Shown here piece after piece: positions 9,504 to 19,087 of a DNA stretch of 64,000 bases. The stretch is from the NCBI GenBank assembly GCA_943788425.1, contig CALSQF010000010.1:62001-126000 (forward strand), read 5' to 3'. The stretch comes from an uncultured Planktomarina sp. GTDB taxonomy: Bacteria; Pseudomonadota; Alphaproteobacteria; Rhodobacterales; Rhodobacteraceae. The position numbers and the translations under genes are program-made. The notes under the pieces were generated by a model. It did not search any database, had not been told where the DNA came from, and worked only from the letters and a program-made list of their open reading frames with translations. The stretch's first letter is position 1, and each line of letters begins with the position of its first letter.

Positions 9504-10715
9504 TCAAATGCGTTCAATAATCGTCGCGGCGCCCATGCCAGAGGCGACGCAGAGTGTGGCCAGGCCAGTGCCCTTGCCGCTGCGCTCTAATTCATCGAGC
9601 AACATGCCAATAATAATGGCACCTGTGGCGCCAAGCGGGTGGCCCATGGCAATTGCGCCACCGTTTACATTTACGCGGCTCTCGTCAACATTGAAGGCCT
9701 GCATAAAGCGCAGCACCACTGCGGCGAAGGCCTCATTGACTTCAAAGAGATCAATATCTGAAATGGACATCCCGCTTTGTGTCAAAATCTTTTCGGTAAC
9801 GGGAACCGGTCCGGTCAGCATGATCGTAGGATCGGATCCAATTTTAGCTGTGGCGCGAATAACCGCGCGGGGTTTGAGACCCTGGGCCGCGCCAAAAGCT
9901 TTTGAGCCAATCAAGATGCCAGCCGCCCCATCGACGATGCCAGACGAGTTGCCGGCGTGATGGATATGGTTGATCCGTTCCAGATGCGGATACTTCATCA
10001 GGGCGACCTTATCAAAGCCAGGCATGGTTTCGCCCATATCTTTGAAGGCAGGTTTCAAAGCCCCCAGTGATTGCATATCCGTGCTGGGGCGGGGGTATTC
10101 GTCATGGGTCAGAATGGGGAGGCCGTTGAGATCCTTGACCTCAACCAATGTGTCGTCAAAGCGCCCCTCTGCTATGGCCCGCGCGGCGCGTTTCTGGCTT
10201 TCAACGGCCAAAAGATCAGCCTGCGCGCGGGTGAAGCCATATTCGGTGGCGATGATATCTGCGGAAATGCCCTGCGGCACAAAGTAATGCGCCATGGCGA
10301 TCGCGGGATCTACCGCCACGGCGGCCCCGTCGCTGCCCATCGGCACGCGGCTCATCATCTCGACCCCGCCTGCGATATAGGCGCTGCCTGCACCGCCTTG
10401 GATTTGATTGGCCGCAAGGTTGACGGCTTCCATGCCGCTGGCACAGAAGCGATTGATTGACAGTCCGGGGATGCGCTCATCCAGATCCGAGGCCAGCACC
10501 GCCGTGCGGGCCAAACACCCGCCTTGTTCCATCACCTGCGTGGCATTGCCCCAGATGACATCCTCGATCACTGGCCCGTTCAGATGATTGCGGTGTTGCA
10601 ACGCGTTGAGCAGATCGGCAGACAGCCGGGCGGCTGTGACCTCATGCAGGCTGCCATCGGCGCGCCCCTTGCCACGGGGTGTGCGTATGCAATCGTAGAT
10701 ATAAGCCTCAGTCAT
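9504..10715 (-). CDS. fadA: Acetyl-CoA C-acyltransferase (3-ketoacyl-CoA thiolase)
   Basis: Thiolytic cleavage of 3-ketoacyl-CoA, the last step of beta-oxidation. The 403-residue protein has the nucleophilic cysteine C91 in NRFCASGMEAVN, the GGAIAMGHPLGATGA histidine motif and a C-terminal LCVASGMGAA motif with the second catalytic cysteine. It lies in the operon between the GST gene (11-base gap) and the NTF2-like gene. A biosynthetic thiolase role is possible from sequence alone, but the neighbours favour fatty acid degradation. Confidence 0.92.
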   Translation of the reverse strand: MTEAYIYDCIRTPRGKGRADGSLHEVTAARLSADLLNALQHRNHLNGPVIEDVIWGNATQVMEQGGCLARTAVLASDLDERIPGLSINRFCASGMEAVNLAANQIQGGAGSAYIAGGVEMMSRVPMGSDGAAVAVDPAIAMAHYFVPQGISADIIATEYGFTRAQADLLAVESQKRAARAIAEGRFDDTLVEVKDLNGLPILTHDEYPRPSTDMQSLGALKPAFKDMGETMPGFDKVALMKYPHLERINHIHHAGNSSGIVDGAAGILIGSKAFGAAQGLKPRAVIRATAKIGSDPTIMLTGPVPVTEKILTQSGMSISDIDLFEVNEAFAAVVLRFMQAFNVDESRVNVNGGAIAMGHPLGATGAIIIGMLLDELERSGKGTGLATLCVASGMGAATIIERI

Positions 10716-10726
10716 AGATCGTTCCT

Positions 10727-11359
10727 TTATGCCCGGTCAGAGGGATTGCCTGGCATCAAATCATAGGGGTGTTTCCAACCGGGCGTCTTTTCGATCCGGC
10801 CGAGCCAAGCGTCAATATTGGGCCAGTCAGAACGGATGAAGCCATAGGGCTCCGGATAGAATAGATAGCCACAATTGGCGATATCGGCGATGGTGAGGCT
10901 TTGGCCGACGATCCAATCGCGCCCTAGGAGATGGCTGTCCAGTGTTTTATAGGCACCAAGCAAGCGGCCCTGCATAAATTTGATCGCCTCTTGCGGGCGT
11001 TTTTCTTCGGCTAAGAAATTCATTAAGAAACGGGTGACGCCGGCCTGTGAAGACATCTTATGGTTGTCAAAAAGCACCCAGCGCAGCACTTCGTATTTGT
11101 CCTCTGGCTTCCCGCCCAGTTTGCCGGTTTGGTCGACCGCCCATTGCTGAATTGCGCCTGATTGTGACAGGGTAAAATTATCCTGTTCCAGCACCGGTGC
11201 CTCGGCCATAATGTTAAGGCTGAGATAGGAGTCGGTCCGCGCTCCGCCGCTGAAAAAATCTACAAAAACGGGTTGCCAGTCGAGGCCGGAGAGCTCAAGC
11301 GTGAGCGCTGCTTTGTAGGAATTTCCGCTTTCTCCGAAGCAATATAGTTTGAGCGTCAT
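10727..11359 (-). CDS. Glutathione S-transferase family protein
   Basis: A 210-residue protein starting MTLKLYCFGESGNSYKAAL, the start of a thioredoxin-like GST N-terminal domain, with the EAPVLEQDNFTLSQSGAI cis-proline and Ser motif for the glutathione gamma-glutamyl group. The all-helical C-terminal domain contains the usual LLGRDWIVGQSLTIADIA segment. GSTs conjugate glutathione to electrophiles or serve as isomerases. Its place within a beta-oxidation operon suggests it acts on an acyl intermediate or protects the pathway, but this is inference. Confidence 0.88.
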   Translation of the reverse strand: MTLKLYCFGESGNSYKAALTLELSGLDWQPVFVDFFSGGARTDSYLSLNIMAEAPVLEQDNFTLSQSGAIQQWAVDQTGKLGGKPEDKYEVLRWVLFDNHKMSSQAGVTRFLMNFLAEEKRPQEAIKFMQGRLLGAYKTLDSHLLGRDWIVGQSLTIADIANCGYLFYPEPYGFIRSDWPNIDAWLGRIEKTPGWKHPYDLMPGNPSDRA

Positions 11360-11399
11360 TTAAGCCTCTAGATGTATTTTGTTGCGGTCGAATGAAGTG

Positions 11400-13181
11400 T
11401 CAGCCAGAAAAGGCCTCCGCGTCAAGTGCCATTACCGTGTCTCCGCCCGAAGTTATTCGCGCCAGGTGAAGCGCCGTGGCCGGCAAGTGCCGGGTCATAT
11501 AATATTGGCCCGTTGTCAATTTTGCTTCGTAAAACGCGCGATCGCTCGGGTCTGTTTCCAGCGCCGCACAGGCCGCCTTTGCCATCTCGCCCCACATCAA
11601 GCCGAGACAGACATGGCCGAGCAGATGTAGGAAGTCTGTGGATCCGGCCAGGGCATTATGGGGGGTTTTGATCCCGTGTTGCATGAAATACATCACGGCG
11701 GTCTGCAAATTTTTGGAGGCGGCTTTTATGCCGGCGACGAAGGGTTCCATCGCTTCACTATCGGCATTCTCATCACAAAAGCGCGCGAGACGCTCCATAA
11801 ACCCTAGGATGTATTTTCCACCTTCTTGCCCGAGCTTGCGGCCCACCAGATCCAGCGCTTGTATCCCATTGGCGCCCTCGTAGATCATTGCGATACGCGC
11901 ATCTCGGGTGAATTGCGACATGCCCCAATCTTCGATGTAACCATGGCCGCCGAAGACCTGTTGCGCCTGCACGGTCATCGCATAGCCTTGATCGGTCAAA
12001 AACCCTTTTATCACAGGGGTCAAAAGCGAAATGAGCCCATCGGCGGCAGCGTCTTGCGAGCGATGGGCCTGGTCAATGAGACTCGCGCCCCAAAGTGTAA
12101 GCGCCCGGGCTCCTTCGATAAAACTTTTTTGATCCATAAGGCTGCGGCGGATGTCGGGATGCACAATCAACGGATCGGCGGGTCCATCTGGGTTTTTGAT
12201 GCCGGTGACGTCGCGGCCTTGCAGGCGTTCCTTGGCGTAGATGACTGCATTTTGATAGGCGGCGCTGGCCTGTGCCAATCCTTGCATGCCGACACCCAAA
12301 CGCGCCTCGTTCATCATGGTGAACATCGCGCGCATGCCCTTGTGCATCTCACCAAGCAAATAACCTGTGGCGCCGTCGTAATTCATGACGCAGGTTGCAT
12401 TGCCATGAATCCCCATTTTCCGCTCAATCGCCCCGCAGGTCACTCCGTTGCGCTGGCCAATGCGGCCCTCGGGGGTGACAATAAATTTTGGCACAATGAA
12501 CAGTGAAACGCCTTTGATGCCCTCCGGTCCACCTGGAATTTTGGCAAGAACGAGATGAATGATATTCTCGGCAAGATCATGCTCTCCGGCTGAAATGAAA
12601 ATTTTCTGGCCGGTCACCGCATAGCTGCCATCCGCGTTCGCGATAGCCTTTGTGCGCATCAGGCCCAAATCCGTGCCGCAATGCGGCTCGGTCAAATTCA
12701 TCGTGCCGGTCCAATCGCAGGCAATCATCTTTGGCAGGAAAAGATTTTTTTGTGCTTCTGTCCCATGGGATAAAATTGTTGAGGCGGCGCCGTGGGTGAG
12801 GCCATGATACATGGAAAACGCTTGATTGGCGGCCATAAAATGCTCTGTGACTGCGGATCCGATCACGGAGGGCATGGATTGCCCGCCATATTGTTCCGGC
12901 ATATCAATCCCAGCCCAGCCGCCAGATTTGAGCTCTTCAAAGGCTTTCTTGAACCCGGCGGGCGTGCGCACCTTGCCTGCGTCCCATGTGCAGCCGTCAC
13001 GATCACCAACCGCATTCAAGGGCGCGATGACGGCACTGGCCAGCTTGCTAGATTCGTCTAATATTGCCTTGGTGAATGCTGGATCAAGATCGCTGTAGCC
13101 TGGAATATTGGACTGAGAGAGCCGCAACACCTCGTGCAAGATGAATTGCTGATCCTTAACGGGGGCGCTGTAGCTTGGCAT
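11400..13181 (-). CDS. Acyl-CoA dehydrogenase, large (~600 aa) type
   Basis: FAD-dependent first step of beta-oxidation. The 593-residue length and extended C-terminal helical domain place it in the large acyl-CoA dehydrogenase group, which also contains the methylmercaptopropionyl-CoA dehydrogenase DmdC. Visible are the FAD/substrate segment [13 protein letters not shown] (from about residue 156), the [15 protein letters not shown] stretch, and the [16 protein letters not shown] motif with the usual catalytic Glu. Linked on one strand with thiolase and FadJ genes, so ordinary fatty acid oxidation is the simplest role. A DmdC role cannot be decided here. Confidence 0.9.
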   Translation of the reverse strand: MPSYSAPVKDQQFILHEVLRLSQSNIPGYSDLDPAFTKAILDESSKLASAVIAPLNAVGDRDGCTWDAGKVRTPAGFKKAFEELKSGGWAGIDMPEQYGGQSMPSVIGSAVTEHFMAANQAFSMYHGLTHGAASTILSHGTEAQKNLFLPKMIACDWTGTMNLTEPHCGTDLGLMRTKAIANADGSYAVTGQKIFISAGEHDLAENIIHLVLAKIPGGPEGIKGVSLFIVPKFIVTPEGRIGQRNGVTCGAIERKMGIHGNATCVMNYDGATGYLLGEMHKGMRAMFTMMNEARLGVGMQGLAQASAAYQNAVIYAKERLQGRDVTGIKNPDGPADPLIVHPDIRRSLMDQKSFIEGARALTLWGASLIDQAHRSQDAAADGLISLLTPVIKGFLTDQGYAMTVQAQQVFGGHGYIEDWGMSQFTRDARIAMIYEGANGIQALDLVGRKLGQEGGKYILGFMERLARFCDENADSEAMEPFVAGIKAASKNLQTAVMYFMQHGIKTPHNALAGSTDFLHLLGHVCLGLMWGEMAKAACAALETDPSDRAFYEAKLTTGQYYMTRHLPATALHLARITSGGDTVMALDAEAFSG

Positions 13182-13203
13182 GGGGGATCCTTTGGCTGGA
13201 AAC

Positions 13204-13593
13204 TTAATCTGTGGCGCGCGTTTTTTGGTGCAGCAATTGGCGGCCCCAGTCTAATTGGGCTTTCAATTCGTCAATTGCCTCATTGAGCTCATCGCGCTGG
13301 CGCTCCATATCCTCCAAGCGCGCGCAAGCAATGCGATAAGTCTCTTGGAGTTGCGTGGCTTGCCCGTCTCCAATGTCGTACATATCCAGGAGCTGGCGGA
13401 TTTCCTCGAGGCTAAAGCCAAAGCGCTTTCCGCGCAGGATCAGCTTAAGCCGGGCGCTGTCGCGGCGGGTGAAAAGGCGCTGGGTGCCCTCTCGCTTGGG
13501 AAACAGCAATTCTTTGGATTCGTAAAATCGTAAGGTGCGTGGCGTGACGCCGAAGGTCGCGCACATTTGTTGTATCGTTTGTGTCTCTTCCAT
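13204..13593 (-). CDS. MerR-family transcriptional regulator heading the beta-oxidation operon
   Basis: A 129-residue regulator with the N-terminal MerR winged helix ([20 protein letters not shown], residues 10-29) and a long C-terminal coiled coil ([20 protein letters not shown]) for dimerisation. It lacks the cysteines of metal-sensing MerR proteins and resembles the group that regulates acyl-CoA and branched-chain acid breakdown (LiuR-like). It is 22 bases upstream of the acyl-CoA dehydrogenase gene on the same strand, so it most likely controls this operon and itself. A perfect palindrome lies about 50 bases upstream of its start. Confidence 0.85.
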   Translation of the reverse strand: MEETQTIQQMCATFGVTPRTLRFYESKELLFPKREGTQRLFTRRDSARLKLILRGKRFGFSLEEIRQLLDMYDIGDGQATQLQETYRIACARLEDMERQRDELNEAIDELKAQLDWGRQLLHQKTRATD

Positions 13594-13641
13594 CTCTTCA
13601 CCACTGAGGTTTCATCATAGGCCTGCTTGCAATGCCTTACG

Positions 13642-13651
13642 TTGACGTCAA
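13642..13651. promoter_or_regulatory. Candidate MerR operator (palindrome)
   Basis: The perfect 10-bp palindrome TTGACGTCAA lies in the 136-base gap upstream of the first MerR gene. With its left flank it reads TTACGTTGACGTCAA, similar in style to the TTACG/CGTAA dyads bound by LiuR-type MerR regulators. It is the only strong dyad I see in this gap, and is well placed for autoregulation of the regulator and the beta-oxidation operon behind it. Confidence 0.4.
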
Positions 13652-13729
13652 TCAAGAGATAGGTAAAGCAAATTGGCATAATATATAAATTTTTGGCGGC
13701 AGTTTGCCTATTTATTGTAAGTTTTGACC

Positions 13730-14098
13730 CTAGGATAGCTCTGCTGAAATGGCGTCAATCATCGTCGAGAGATCTGTAATTGCGCCTTTGATGTCCTCTT
13801 GCTGCTGTTTCAACAGAGCTAATTTTTCTTGCGCGATTGGAATCCAGGCCTGCATCTGCGCCGTGCTGCCTTCTTTGTCGTAGATCTGCAACCATTGGCG
13901 CAGTTCTTCCAGACTAAAACCAAATCGGCGGCCGCGCATAATCAAAGTCATGCGCGCCACTTCGCGCGGGCTGTAAAAGCGGGCCCGACCAACCCTTTGG
14001 GGCTGCAAAAGCTCGATGTATTCATAATAGCGCAGAGTGCGCGGGGTCACATCGAAATGCGCGCACATGTCTTTGAATGTTAGGTTTTCTTGTGTCAT
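13730..14098 (-). CDS. MerR-family transcriptional regulator (second copy)
   Basis: A paralogue of the preceding regulator: 122 residues from the ATG at 14098 (MTQENLTFKDMCAHFDVTPR), with the same helix-turn-helix segment CAHFDVTPRTLRYYEYIELL and the [20 protein letters not shown] linker that closely matches the first copy. An ATG 27 bases upstream is possible but gives an unusual start. It sits 47 bases after the Mn transporter gene on the same strand, so it may be cotranscribed with it or have its own promoter. Its target is not evident; cross-control of the beta-oxidation genes is plausible. Confidence 0.83.
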   Translation of the reverse strand: MTQENLTFKDMCAHFDVTPRTLRYYEYIELLQPQRVGRARFYSPREVARMTLIMRGRRFGFSLEELRQWLQIYDKEGSTAQMQAWIPIAQEKLALLKQQQEDIKGAITDLSTMIDAISAELS

Positions 14099-14145
14099 GT
14101 TTCCCCCACTCGCATGGTATTGCACTGAAATGGACGGTCAAGAGA

Positions 14146-15288
14146 TCAGTTCATGAAGCCCGGTGCCAGGATGTAAAACCCATAACCTACCACAAGAGCC
14201 GGGATGGCCGAATAGCCTGTGGCAATTAGAGCTGCACGTGGATTGAGCGCAATGGCTGGGAAGAGCGCATCACCGTCATTAGAGATCGCATTGCCGATCA
14301 ATGCCGCAAAGGGCAAAACGCCATTAAGGTAGAGCGTGGCGACCAAAACTTGCGGTCCGCATCCTGGAACAAACCCAACCAAGACCGCAATCAGCGGCAA
14401 CAGCACCCCGATGGTTCCAAAGGCGGCACGCAGGTCAAACCCGCCAAAGGTTTCGGCGTAACTATAGCTGAGATAGGCGATGATCACCCAGATAGAGATA
14501 AAGGAGGTCTCCTCTGCGACGCGGGTCAATGGGTGATCGGCAATATTTGTCATGGCTTTGAGCGGAGAGGTTGCCCAGATGAAAAGCCCGAGAAAAATAC
14601 CGGCAAGAGCGACGGAGAAAATCAAACCAGTGCCATAAAGTGCAAAAATGTCTGCTCCCGCCACTTGGGTGACGCCAAAGATTAATCCGGGCAGGGCCAG
14701 GCCGACATATGCGTAGTCTTGCCAGCGTGTGCGCCCAATGACCGGCGCAATTTCGCAATGTCCAGAGGTGTCCGGTGTGAGATCAAACCGATTGAAGCGA
14801 TCGACAAGCCATCCTGACAGAATGCCGACGACAAAGGACAGGGGCAAAACAACCAGCGCCGCATCTGGACGGGTTGCGATCAACAGAAAGGCGGCATCCC
14901 CCATGGTTGCGGTCAGCGTTGCGACCACGGCGCCAAAGCTGACATTGCCCGAAGAATAAGCCGCCACCACAACCACAGCGCCGCCGCAGCCGGGCGTGGT
15001 GCCCAGAAGTGCGGCCATAGGCACTTGAAACCCTTTGGATTTTTTCAGAGCGGACCCAATATCAAATCGAAACACCCGTTCCGCACCATAAAATAATAGC
15101 AATGTTGCGGCGACAAATGCTGAGACCTGCACATAGGCATCCACCATCAAACCACGGGTGAGATGCCCGACGGGTCCTGGAGCGAGCGCGAGAGCCAAAA
15201 ATACACATAAGACCAGCAGTCTTCGGCTTCGAAATGGGCCGAGCATATCTGACGCGATGAATGTCTGCGCATTGGAGCCTGTGGTCAT
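14146..15288 (-). CDS. Putative manganese/heavy-metal exporter (10-11 TM, ArsP_2 type)
   Basis: A 380-residue polytopic membrane protein with about ten helices. Two related Gly-Cys-Gly motifs, TPGCGGAVVVVAAYSSG in the first half and GFVPGCGPQVLVA in the second, are typical of the putative heavy-metal exporter family (ArsP_2), whose members in alphaproteobacteria are annotated as manganese transporters. It would move metal out of the cytoplasm. A Fur/Mur-like dyad lies directly upstream, which supports a role in Mn or Fe homeostasis. Divergent from a thioesterase gene. Confidence 0.75.
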   Translation of the reverse strand: MTTGSNAQTFIASDMLGPFRSRRLLVLCVFLALALAPGPVGHLTRGLMVDAYVQVSAFVAATLLLFYGAERVFRFDIGSALKKSKGFQVPMAALLGTTPGCGGAVVVVAAYSSGNVSFGAVVATLTATMGDAAFLLIATRPDAALVVLPLSFVVGILSGWLVDRFNRFDLTPDTSGHCEIAPVIGRTRWQDYAYVGLALPGLIFGVTQVAGADIFALYGTGLIFSVALAGIFLGLFIWATSPLKAMTNIADHPLTRVAEETSFISIWVIIAYLSYSYAETFGGFDLRAAFGTIGVLLPLIAVLVGFVPGCGPQVLVATLYLNGVLPFAALIGNAISNDGDALFPAIALNPRAALIATGYSAIPALVVGYGFYILAPGFMN

Positions 15289-15302
15289 GACAGCTTTCGT
15301 AT

Positions 15303-15324
15303 TTCAATTGAGAATAATTCGCAA
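15303..15324. promoter_or_regulatory. Candidate Fur/Mur box
   Basis: The sequence TTCAATTGAGAATAATTC and its flank form an imperfect dyad resembling a Fur-family box (compare GATAATGATAATCATTATC). It sits within the 86-base divergent gap, 15-36 bases before the start codon of the predicted Mn exporter. In alphaproteobacteria the Fur homologue Mur responds to manganese, so this would be a fitting operator. The dyad is imperfect and the call is by eye. Confidence 0.45.
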
Positions 15325-15374
15325 GTGCAAATAAAGCGCTTGGCAATCACCGGCGCAGGCACAATAACCGCTGC

Positions 15375-15803
15375 ATGACAAAAGACCAAATGACAGCTGC
15401 GCGTCAGTTCATTGATGCAATTCCGCATTCTCGCCGATTGGGCATGCAGCTCGAAGAGCTGAGTGATGGTCGTGCGATTATTTCGATGCCCTATGATTCC
15501 GCCCTGATTGGCGACCCGGTCACAAAGGTCATTCACGGCGGCGCTGTGTCTGCTTTGATGGATACGGCGGGTGGGGCCGCGGTGGTGGCACATCCTCTTG
15601 CGGGGCTGGGCACGGCAACTTTGGATTTGCGCATTGATTATATGCGGCCTGCAACGCCAGGCCAGACCATCACGGCCACTGCGGAGTGCTATCATGTCAC
15701 CCGGACAGTGGCCTTTGTGCGTGCCACGGCCTGCGATGAAGACACAGGCCGCCCCGTTGCTACGGCGACGGGTGCTTTTACTGTTGTGAAAGCCAGCGCA
15801 TGA
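15375..15803 (+). CDS. PaaI-type hotdog thioesterase
   Basis: A 142-residue single hotdog-domain protein hydrolysing an acyl-CoA thioester. The HGGAVSALMDTAGGAAVVAH segment is the helix and catalytic region of PaaI/YdiI-like thioesterases, followed by TLDLRIDYMRPATPGQ, the usual strand and turn. Its stop overlaps the start of the next thioesterase gene as ATGA, so the two are probably made together and may form a heteromer. The acyl substrate cannot be told. Confidence 0.88.
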   Translation: MTKDQMTAARQFIDAIPHSRRLGMQLEELSDGRAIISMPYDSALIGDPVTKVIHGGAVSALMDTAGGAAVVAHPLAGLGTATLDLRIDYMRPATPGQTITATAECYHVTRTVAFVRATACDEDTGRPVATATGAFTVVKASA

Positions 15804-16300
15804 GCCGGCCAGAACCTGTCACCCAAGTCAAACGTCGTCGCGATCTCGCCTTGTCCGTAATCGTTAGCCAAGTGCCCTATATCGAGTTTCTGGGCGTGCG
15901 CTTTGACCGGCATGGCGATGAGTTGACTGCAACTATGGGGTTCCATGACAATCTGATTGGCAACCCGATGCTGCCCGCGCTCCATGGGGGCGCAACCGCG
16001 GCCTTTTTGGAGATCACCGCGATCATCGGCTTGGCCTGGAGTACGCTTTGGGATGATATCGAAGCGGAGAGATTGGATGTCGAGGCGGTCCAAAATGGCG
16101 CCTTAGTCCTGCCAAAAACCATTGATTTTACCGTTGACTACCTGCGCACCGGCCTGCCGCGCGATGCCTATGCAAGGGCACGGGTCAACCGTTCGGGCCG
16201 GCGCTATGCTTCGGTGCATGTCGAGGCTTGGCAAGACAATCGAGATCGCCTCTTCGCGCAAGCATCTGGACATTTCTTGATGCCGCAGAGCCATGGCTAA
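15800..16300 (+). CDS. Hotdog-fold thioesterase (second of pair)
   Basis: A 166-residue hotdog protein with the LPALHGGATAAFLEITAI helix and the IDFTVDYLRTGLPRDAYAR strand of the PaaI group, with about 20 extra residues at the N-terminus relative to its upstream neighbour. It overlaps both neighbours (4 bases with the first thioesterase, 8 bases with the MATE gene), so the three form a translationally coupled unit. Possible role: release of acyl groups from CoA before export, but this is inference from context only. Confidence 0.82.
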   Translation: MSRPEPVTQVKRRRDLALSVIVSQVPYIEFLGVRFDRHGDELTATMGFHDNLIGNPMLPALHGGATAAFLEITAIIGLAWSTLWDDIEAERLDVEAVQNGALVLPKTIDFTVDYLRTGLPRDAYARARVNRSGRRYASVHVEAWQDNRDRLFAQASGHFLMPQSHG

Positions 16301-17615
16301 CCCAACTTATGGCATAACGCATAGGCGTTTTTTGTCGATTGCCCTGCCGATCGTGATTTCCAATGCGACCGTGCCGATCTTGGGTGCGGTAGATACCGGC
16401 GTGATTGGCCAATTGGGCGGAGCGGCGCCCATCGGTGCGGTTGGCATTGGCGCCATTATTTTGGGCGCGCTCTATTGGATCTTTGGATTTCTGCGCATGG
16501 GCACCGTGGGTCTGACCAGCCAAGCATTGGGCGGCGGGGACGCGCAAGAGGTCCGCGCGCTGTTCTTTCGCAGCGCAGGCATTGGACTGCTCGCCGGGCT
16601 AGGTTTTATTACGTTTCAGATCCCCATTTTTGCTGCTGCCTTTTGGATTGCCCCAGCCTCTGCGGAAGTCGAGGGTTTGGCGCGGGCCTATATGTCTATT
16701 CGTGTTTGGTCGGCACCGGCGGCGATTGCAATTTATGGCCTCAGCGGGTGGCTGATTGCGCAAGAGCGCACCCGCGCGGTGCTGATGATTCAGCTTTTCA
16801 TGAATGTGACAAATATCATTTTGGATTTCTGGTTCGTACTCGGATTGGGCTTTGGGGTCGAAGGGGTGGCCGTGGCGACTTTGATTGCCGAATGGGGCGG
16901 GCTGGTATTGGGCCTCTATCTCTGCCGACAGGTCTTTCGCGGTTTGGCGCTGTCTTTGTGGCAGCAGATCGTTAACCGGCGGCGTGTGATCTATATGATG
17001 CAGGTGAATGGCGATATTCTAATCCGCTCAGTGCTCCTGCAAGCGGGCTTCGTTAGCTTTTTATTCTTTGGGGCCGAACTCGGGGATGTGACCTTGGCGG
17101 CCAACCAAGTCTTGCTGCAATTTGTTTATCTGGCCTCCTATGCCATGGATGGCTTTGTTTTCGCGGCAGAGTCTTTGGTGGGCCAAGCTATGGGTGCCAA
17201 GGCTGTAGCGCAATTGCGGCGGGGCGCATCGGTGACAGCGGTTTGGGCTTTTGGCTCGGCCTTTGTCATGGCCGCCGGATTTTGGATCGCCGGGCCCTTT
17301 GTGATTGATGTGATGGCCAAAGATCCCGCTGTGCAGCAGGCGGCGCGTTTGTATCTACTGCATATGGCGCTTGCGCCCCTTTTGGGCGCTTTGGCCTGGA
17401 TGCTTGATGGGGTTTTTATCGGCGCCACCCGCACAAAAGACATGCGCAACATGATGATCCTGTCGTTTTTAGGTTACTGCGGTCTTGTGCTCTTGCTCTT
17501 ACCGAGTTTCGGCAACCATGGGCTTTGGATGGCGATGAATGGGTTTTTCATTCTGCGCGGTGTCAGTTTGGCGCTTCGCTATCCCGCGCTGGAACGGGTT
17601 GCCGCCGCGCCTTAA
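16293..17615 (+). CDS. MATE-family efflux transporter
   Basis: A 440-residue inner-membrane protein with about twelve helices in two homologous halves, of the DinF-like branch of the MATE family. It begins MANPTYGITHRRFLSIALPI, with the motif SNATVPILGAVDTGVIGQLG in the first helices. MATE proteins export cationic or amphipathic compounds using a Na+ or H+ gradient. Its start overlaps the thioesterase gene by 8 bases. It is convergent with pyrD, with only 20 bases between the stops. Confidence 0.9.
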   Translation: MANPTYGITHRRFLSIALPIVISNATVPILGAVDTGVIGQLGGAAPIGAVGIGAIILGALYWIFGFLRMGTVGLTSQALGGGDAQEVRALFFRSAGIGLLAGLGFITFQIPIFAAAFWIAPASAEVEGLARAYMSIRVWSAPAAIAIYGLSGWLIAQERTRAVLMIQLFMNVTNIILDFWFVLGLGFGVEGVAVATLIAEWGGLVLGLYLCRQVFRGLALSLWQQIVNRRRVIYMMQVNGDILIRSVLLQAGFVSFLFFGAELGDVTLAANQVLLQFVYLASYAMDGFVFAAESLVGQAMGAKAVAQLRRGASVTAVWAFGSAFVMAAGFWIAGPFVIDVMAKDPAVQQAARLYLLHMALAPLLGALAWMLDGVFIGATRTKDMRNMMILSFLGYCGLVLLLLPSFGNHGLWMAMNGFFILRGVSLALRYPALERVAAAP

Positions 17616-17635
17616 TCATGAGCCGGCCTTTGGCT

Positions 17636-18697
17636 TTAGAGCCAGTCTTGCGTGGTGGTGCCAGTGGCTTGATCGAGCCGCTCATGGCCGTCCTGGGCCA
17701 AAAGTTGATCCAGGCCATTTGCAATGTGCGGCACCAAGGATAGCCCCTGGTAGACCATGGCCGAATAGATTTGCACGGCGCAGGCCCCAGCCGTGATTTT
17801 CGCATAGGCGTCCTTTGCCGATCCGATACCACCCACGCCCACCAGATCGATCTCGCCCTGTGTGGCCTGGCGCATTTTGGCCAGAATGCGGGTGGATTTT
17901 TCAAACAAAGGCCGCCCCGACAGGCCGCCTGTTTCTTGGCGCTGCGCAGAGGCAAGCCCGTCCCGGTCCAGAGTGGTATTGGTGCAGATAATCGCCGCAA
18001 GCCCGGTTGCGCGCGCCAGATCGGCGATATCCTGGATTTCTGCATCCGTCAGATCAGGTGCGATTTTAAGGAAGATAGGCAGGGGGGTGGTCAGATTTGA
18101 ATTGGCTGCGTTCACTCGGCCCAACAGATCTTCTAGGGCCGCTTTTCCCTGAAGATCGCGGAGCTTTTCGGTATTGGGCGAAGAGATGTTTACCGTTGCG
18201 AAATCAATATGGGCTGCGGCCCGTGTGAGTACCTGGCCAAAATCATCGGCTCGGTCTGCGCTGTCTTTGTTGGCACCAAGATTCAAACCGCGTGGTATGG
18301 CTGTTGGGTTTTGCGCGAGACGGGTGGCGATTTCGGCGATGCCTTGATTGTTGAAGCCAAAGCGGTTGATGACCGCCTGGTCTTTGGTCAGACGAAACAG
18401 CCGTGGCTTGGGATTGCCGGGCTGTGGCTGCGGGGTCGCGGCACCCACTTCTAAAAACCCAAATCCCGCCTTGGCCATTGGCGCCAGCGCCTCGGCGTTT
18501 TTGTCATAGCCCGCGGCTAAACCAACCGGGTTGTGCAGGGCAATGCCGCCCATAGAGGTTTCAAGGCGCGCCCTTTGAACCGGGCCGCCGTGCAGCGGGG
18601 CCAGGCCCAGCTGTAGCGCTTGAATTGACAATCCATGTGCACGCTCTGGATCCAACTGGTGCAGAAGCTTCAGGCCCAATTTTTCCCGCAGGCTCAT
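17636..18697 (-). CDS. pyrD: Dihydroorotate dehydrogenase (quinone)
   Basis: Class 2, membrane-associated dihydroorotate dehydrogenase of pyrimidine synthesis, passing electrons to quinone. From the ATG at 18697 it has 353 residues starting [18 protein letters not shown], an amphipathic helix for the membrane quinone site. FMN and substrate motifs present: [15 protein letters not shown] and [19 protein letters not shown]. The start codon overlaps the stop of the DUF952 gene as ATGA, which fixes the start over a longer frame. Confidence 0.95.
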   Translation of the reverse strand: MSLREKLGLKLLHQLDPERAHGLSIQALQLGLAPLHGGPVQRARLETSMGGIALHNPVGLAAGYDKNAEALAPMAKAGFGFLEVGAATPQPQPGNPKPRLFRLTKDQAVINRFGFNNQGIAEIATRLAQNPTAIPRGLNLGANKDSADRADDFGQVLTRAAAHIDFATVNISSPNTEKLRDLQGKAALEDLLGRVNAANSNLTTPLPIFLKIAPDLTDAEIQDIADLARATGLAAIICTNTTLDRDGLASAQRQETGGLSGRPLFEKSTRILAKMRQATQGEIDLVGVGGIGSAKDAYAKITAGACAVQIYSAMVYQGLSLVPHIANGLDQLLAQDGHERLDQATGTTTQDWL

Positions 18698-19029
18698 GTT
18701 AGGCCTTCGGGGAGTTTGTGGCGTCCATCGACCAGCGGCAGGGGCTGGCACCAAAGAACATCTGATAATTTGAGTGTGGCATAGAGGTGGGGAAATTCAG
18801 CGCCCCCGCGCGAGACTTCCCATTTTATCGCAGGGCCCAGAGCGTCAGTTTCGACCGCTGCCAGAAACAGATTTTCCGCATTGGCAAAATGTTTGTCGGC
18901 TGTGTCTTGGGCCTGCTGGGCTGTGGAGAAATGGATATAGCCGTCTGCGATATCGATGGGAGCCCCAAGGGTCTCGCCCTGTGTCTGCAGGGCGTGCCAT
19001 TCATCGGCACGGAATATTTTGTAAATCAT
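18694..19029 (-). CDS. DUF952 family protein
   Basis: A 111-residue cytosolic protein beginning [18 protein letters not shown] and containing [20 protein letters not shown], the signature of the DUF952 family, which adopts a fold related to ADP-ribosyltransferase-like proteins but has no established function. A second ATG lies one codon upstream. The four-base overlap with pyrD means co-translation. A longer frame upstream is not supported. Confidence 0.85.
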   Translation of the reverse strand: MIYKIFRADEWHALQTQGETLGAPIDIADGYIHFSTAQQAQDTADKHFANAENLFLAAVETDALGPAIKWEVSRGGAEFPHLYATLKLSDVLWCQPLPLVDGRHKLPEGLT

Positions 19030-19087
19030 CATCCCCCACCTGTGCCGTGTCAGGGGAAAATCGTCAACCGTCCTTTCGGGGCAGGGG

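Noticed and set aside
4249..13181. DMSP demethylation genes (dmdB, dmdC)
   Set aside because: The ligase and the large acyl-CoA dehydrogenase resemble those families, but the surrounding fadA/fadJ operon favours normal beta-oxidation, and no dmdA or dmdD is seen.
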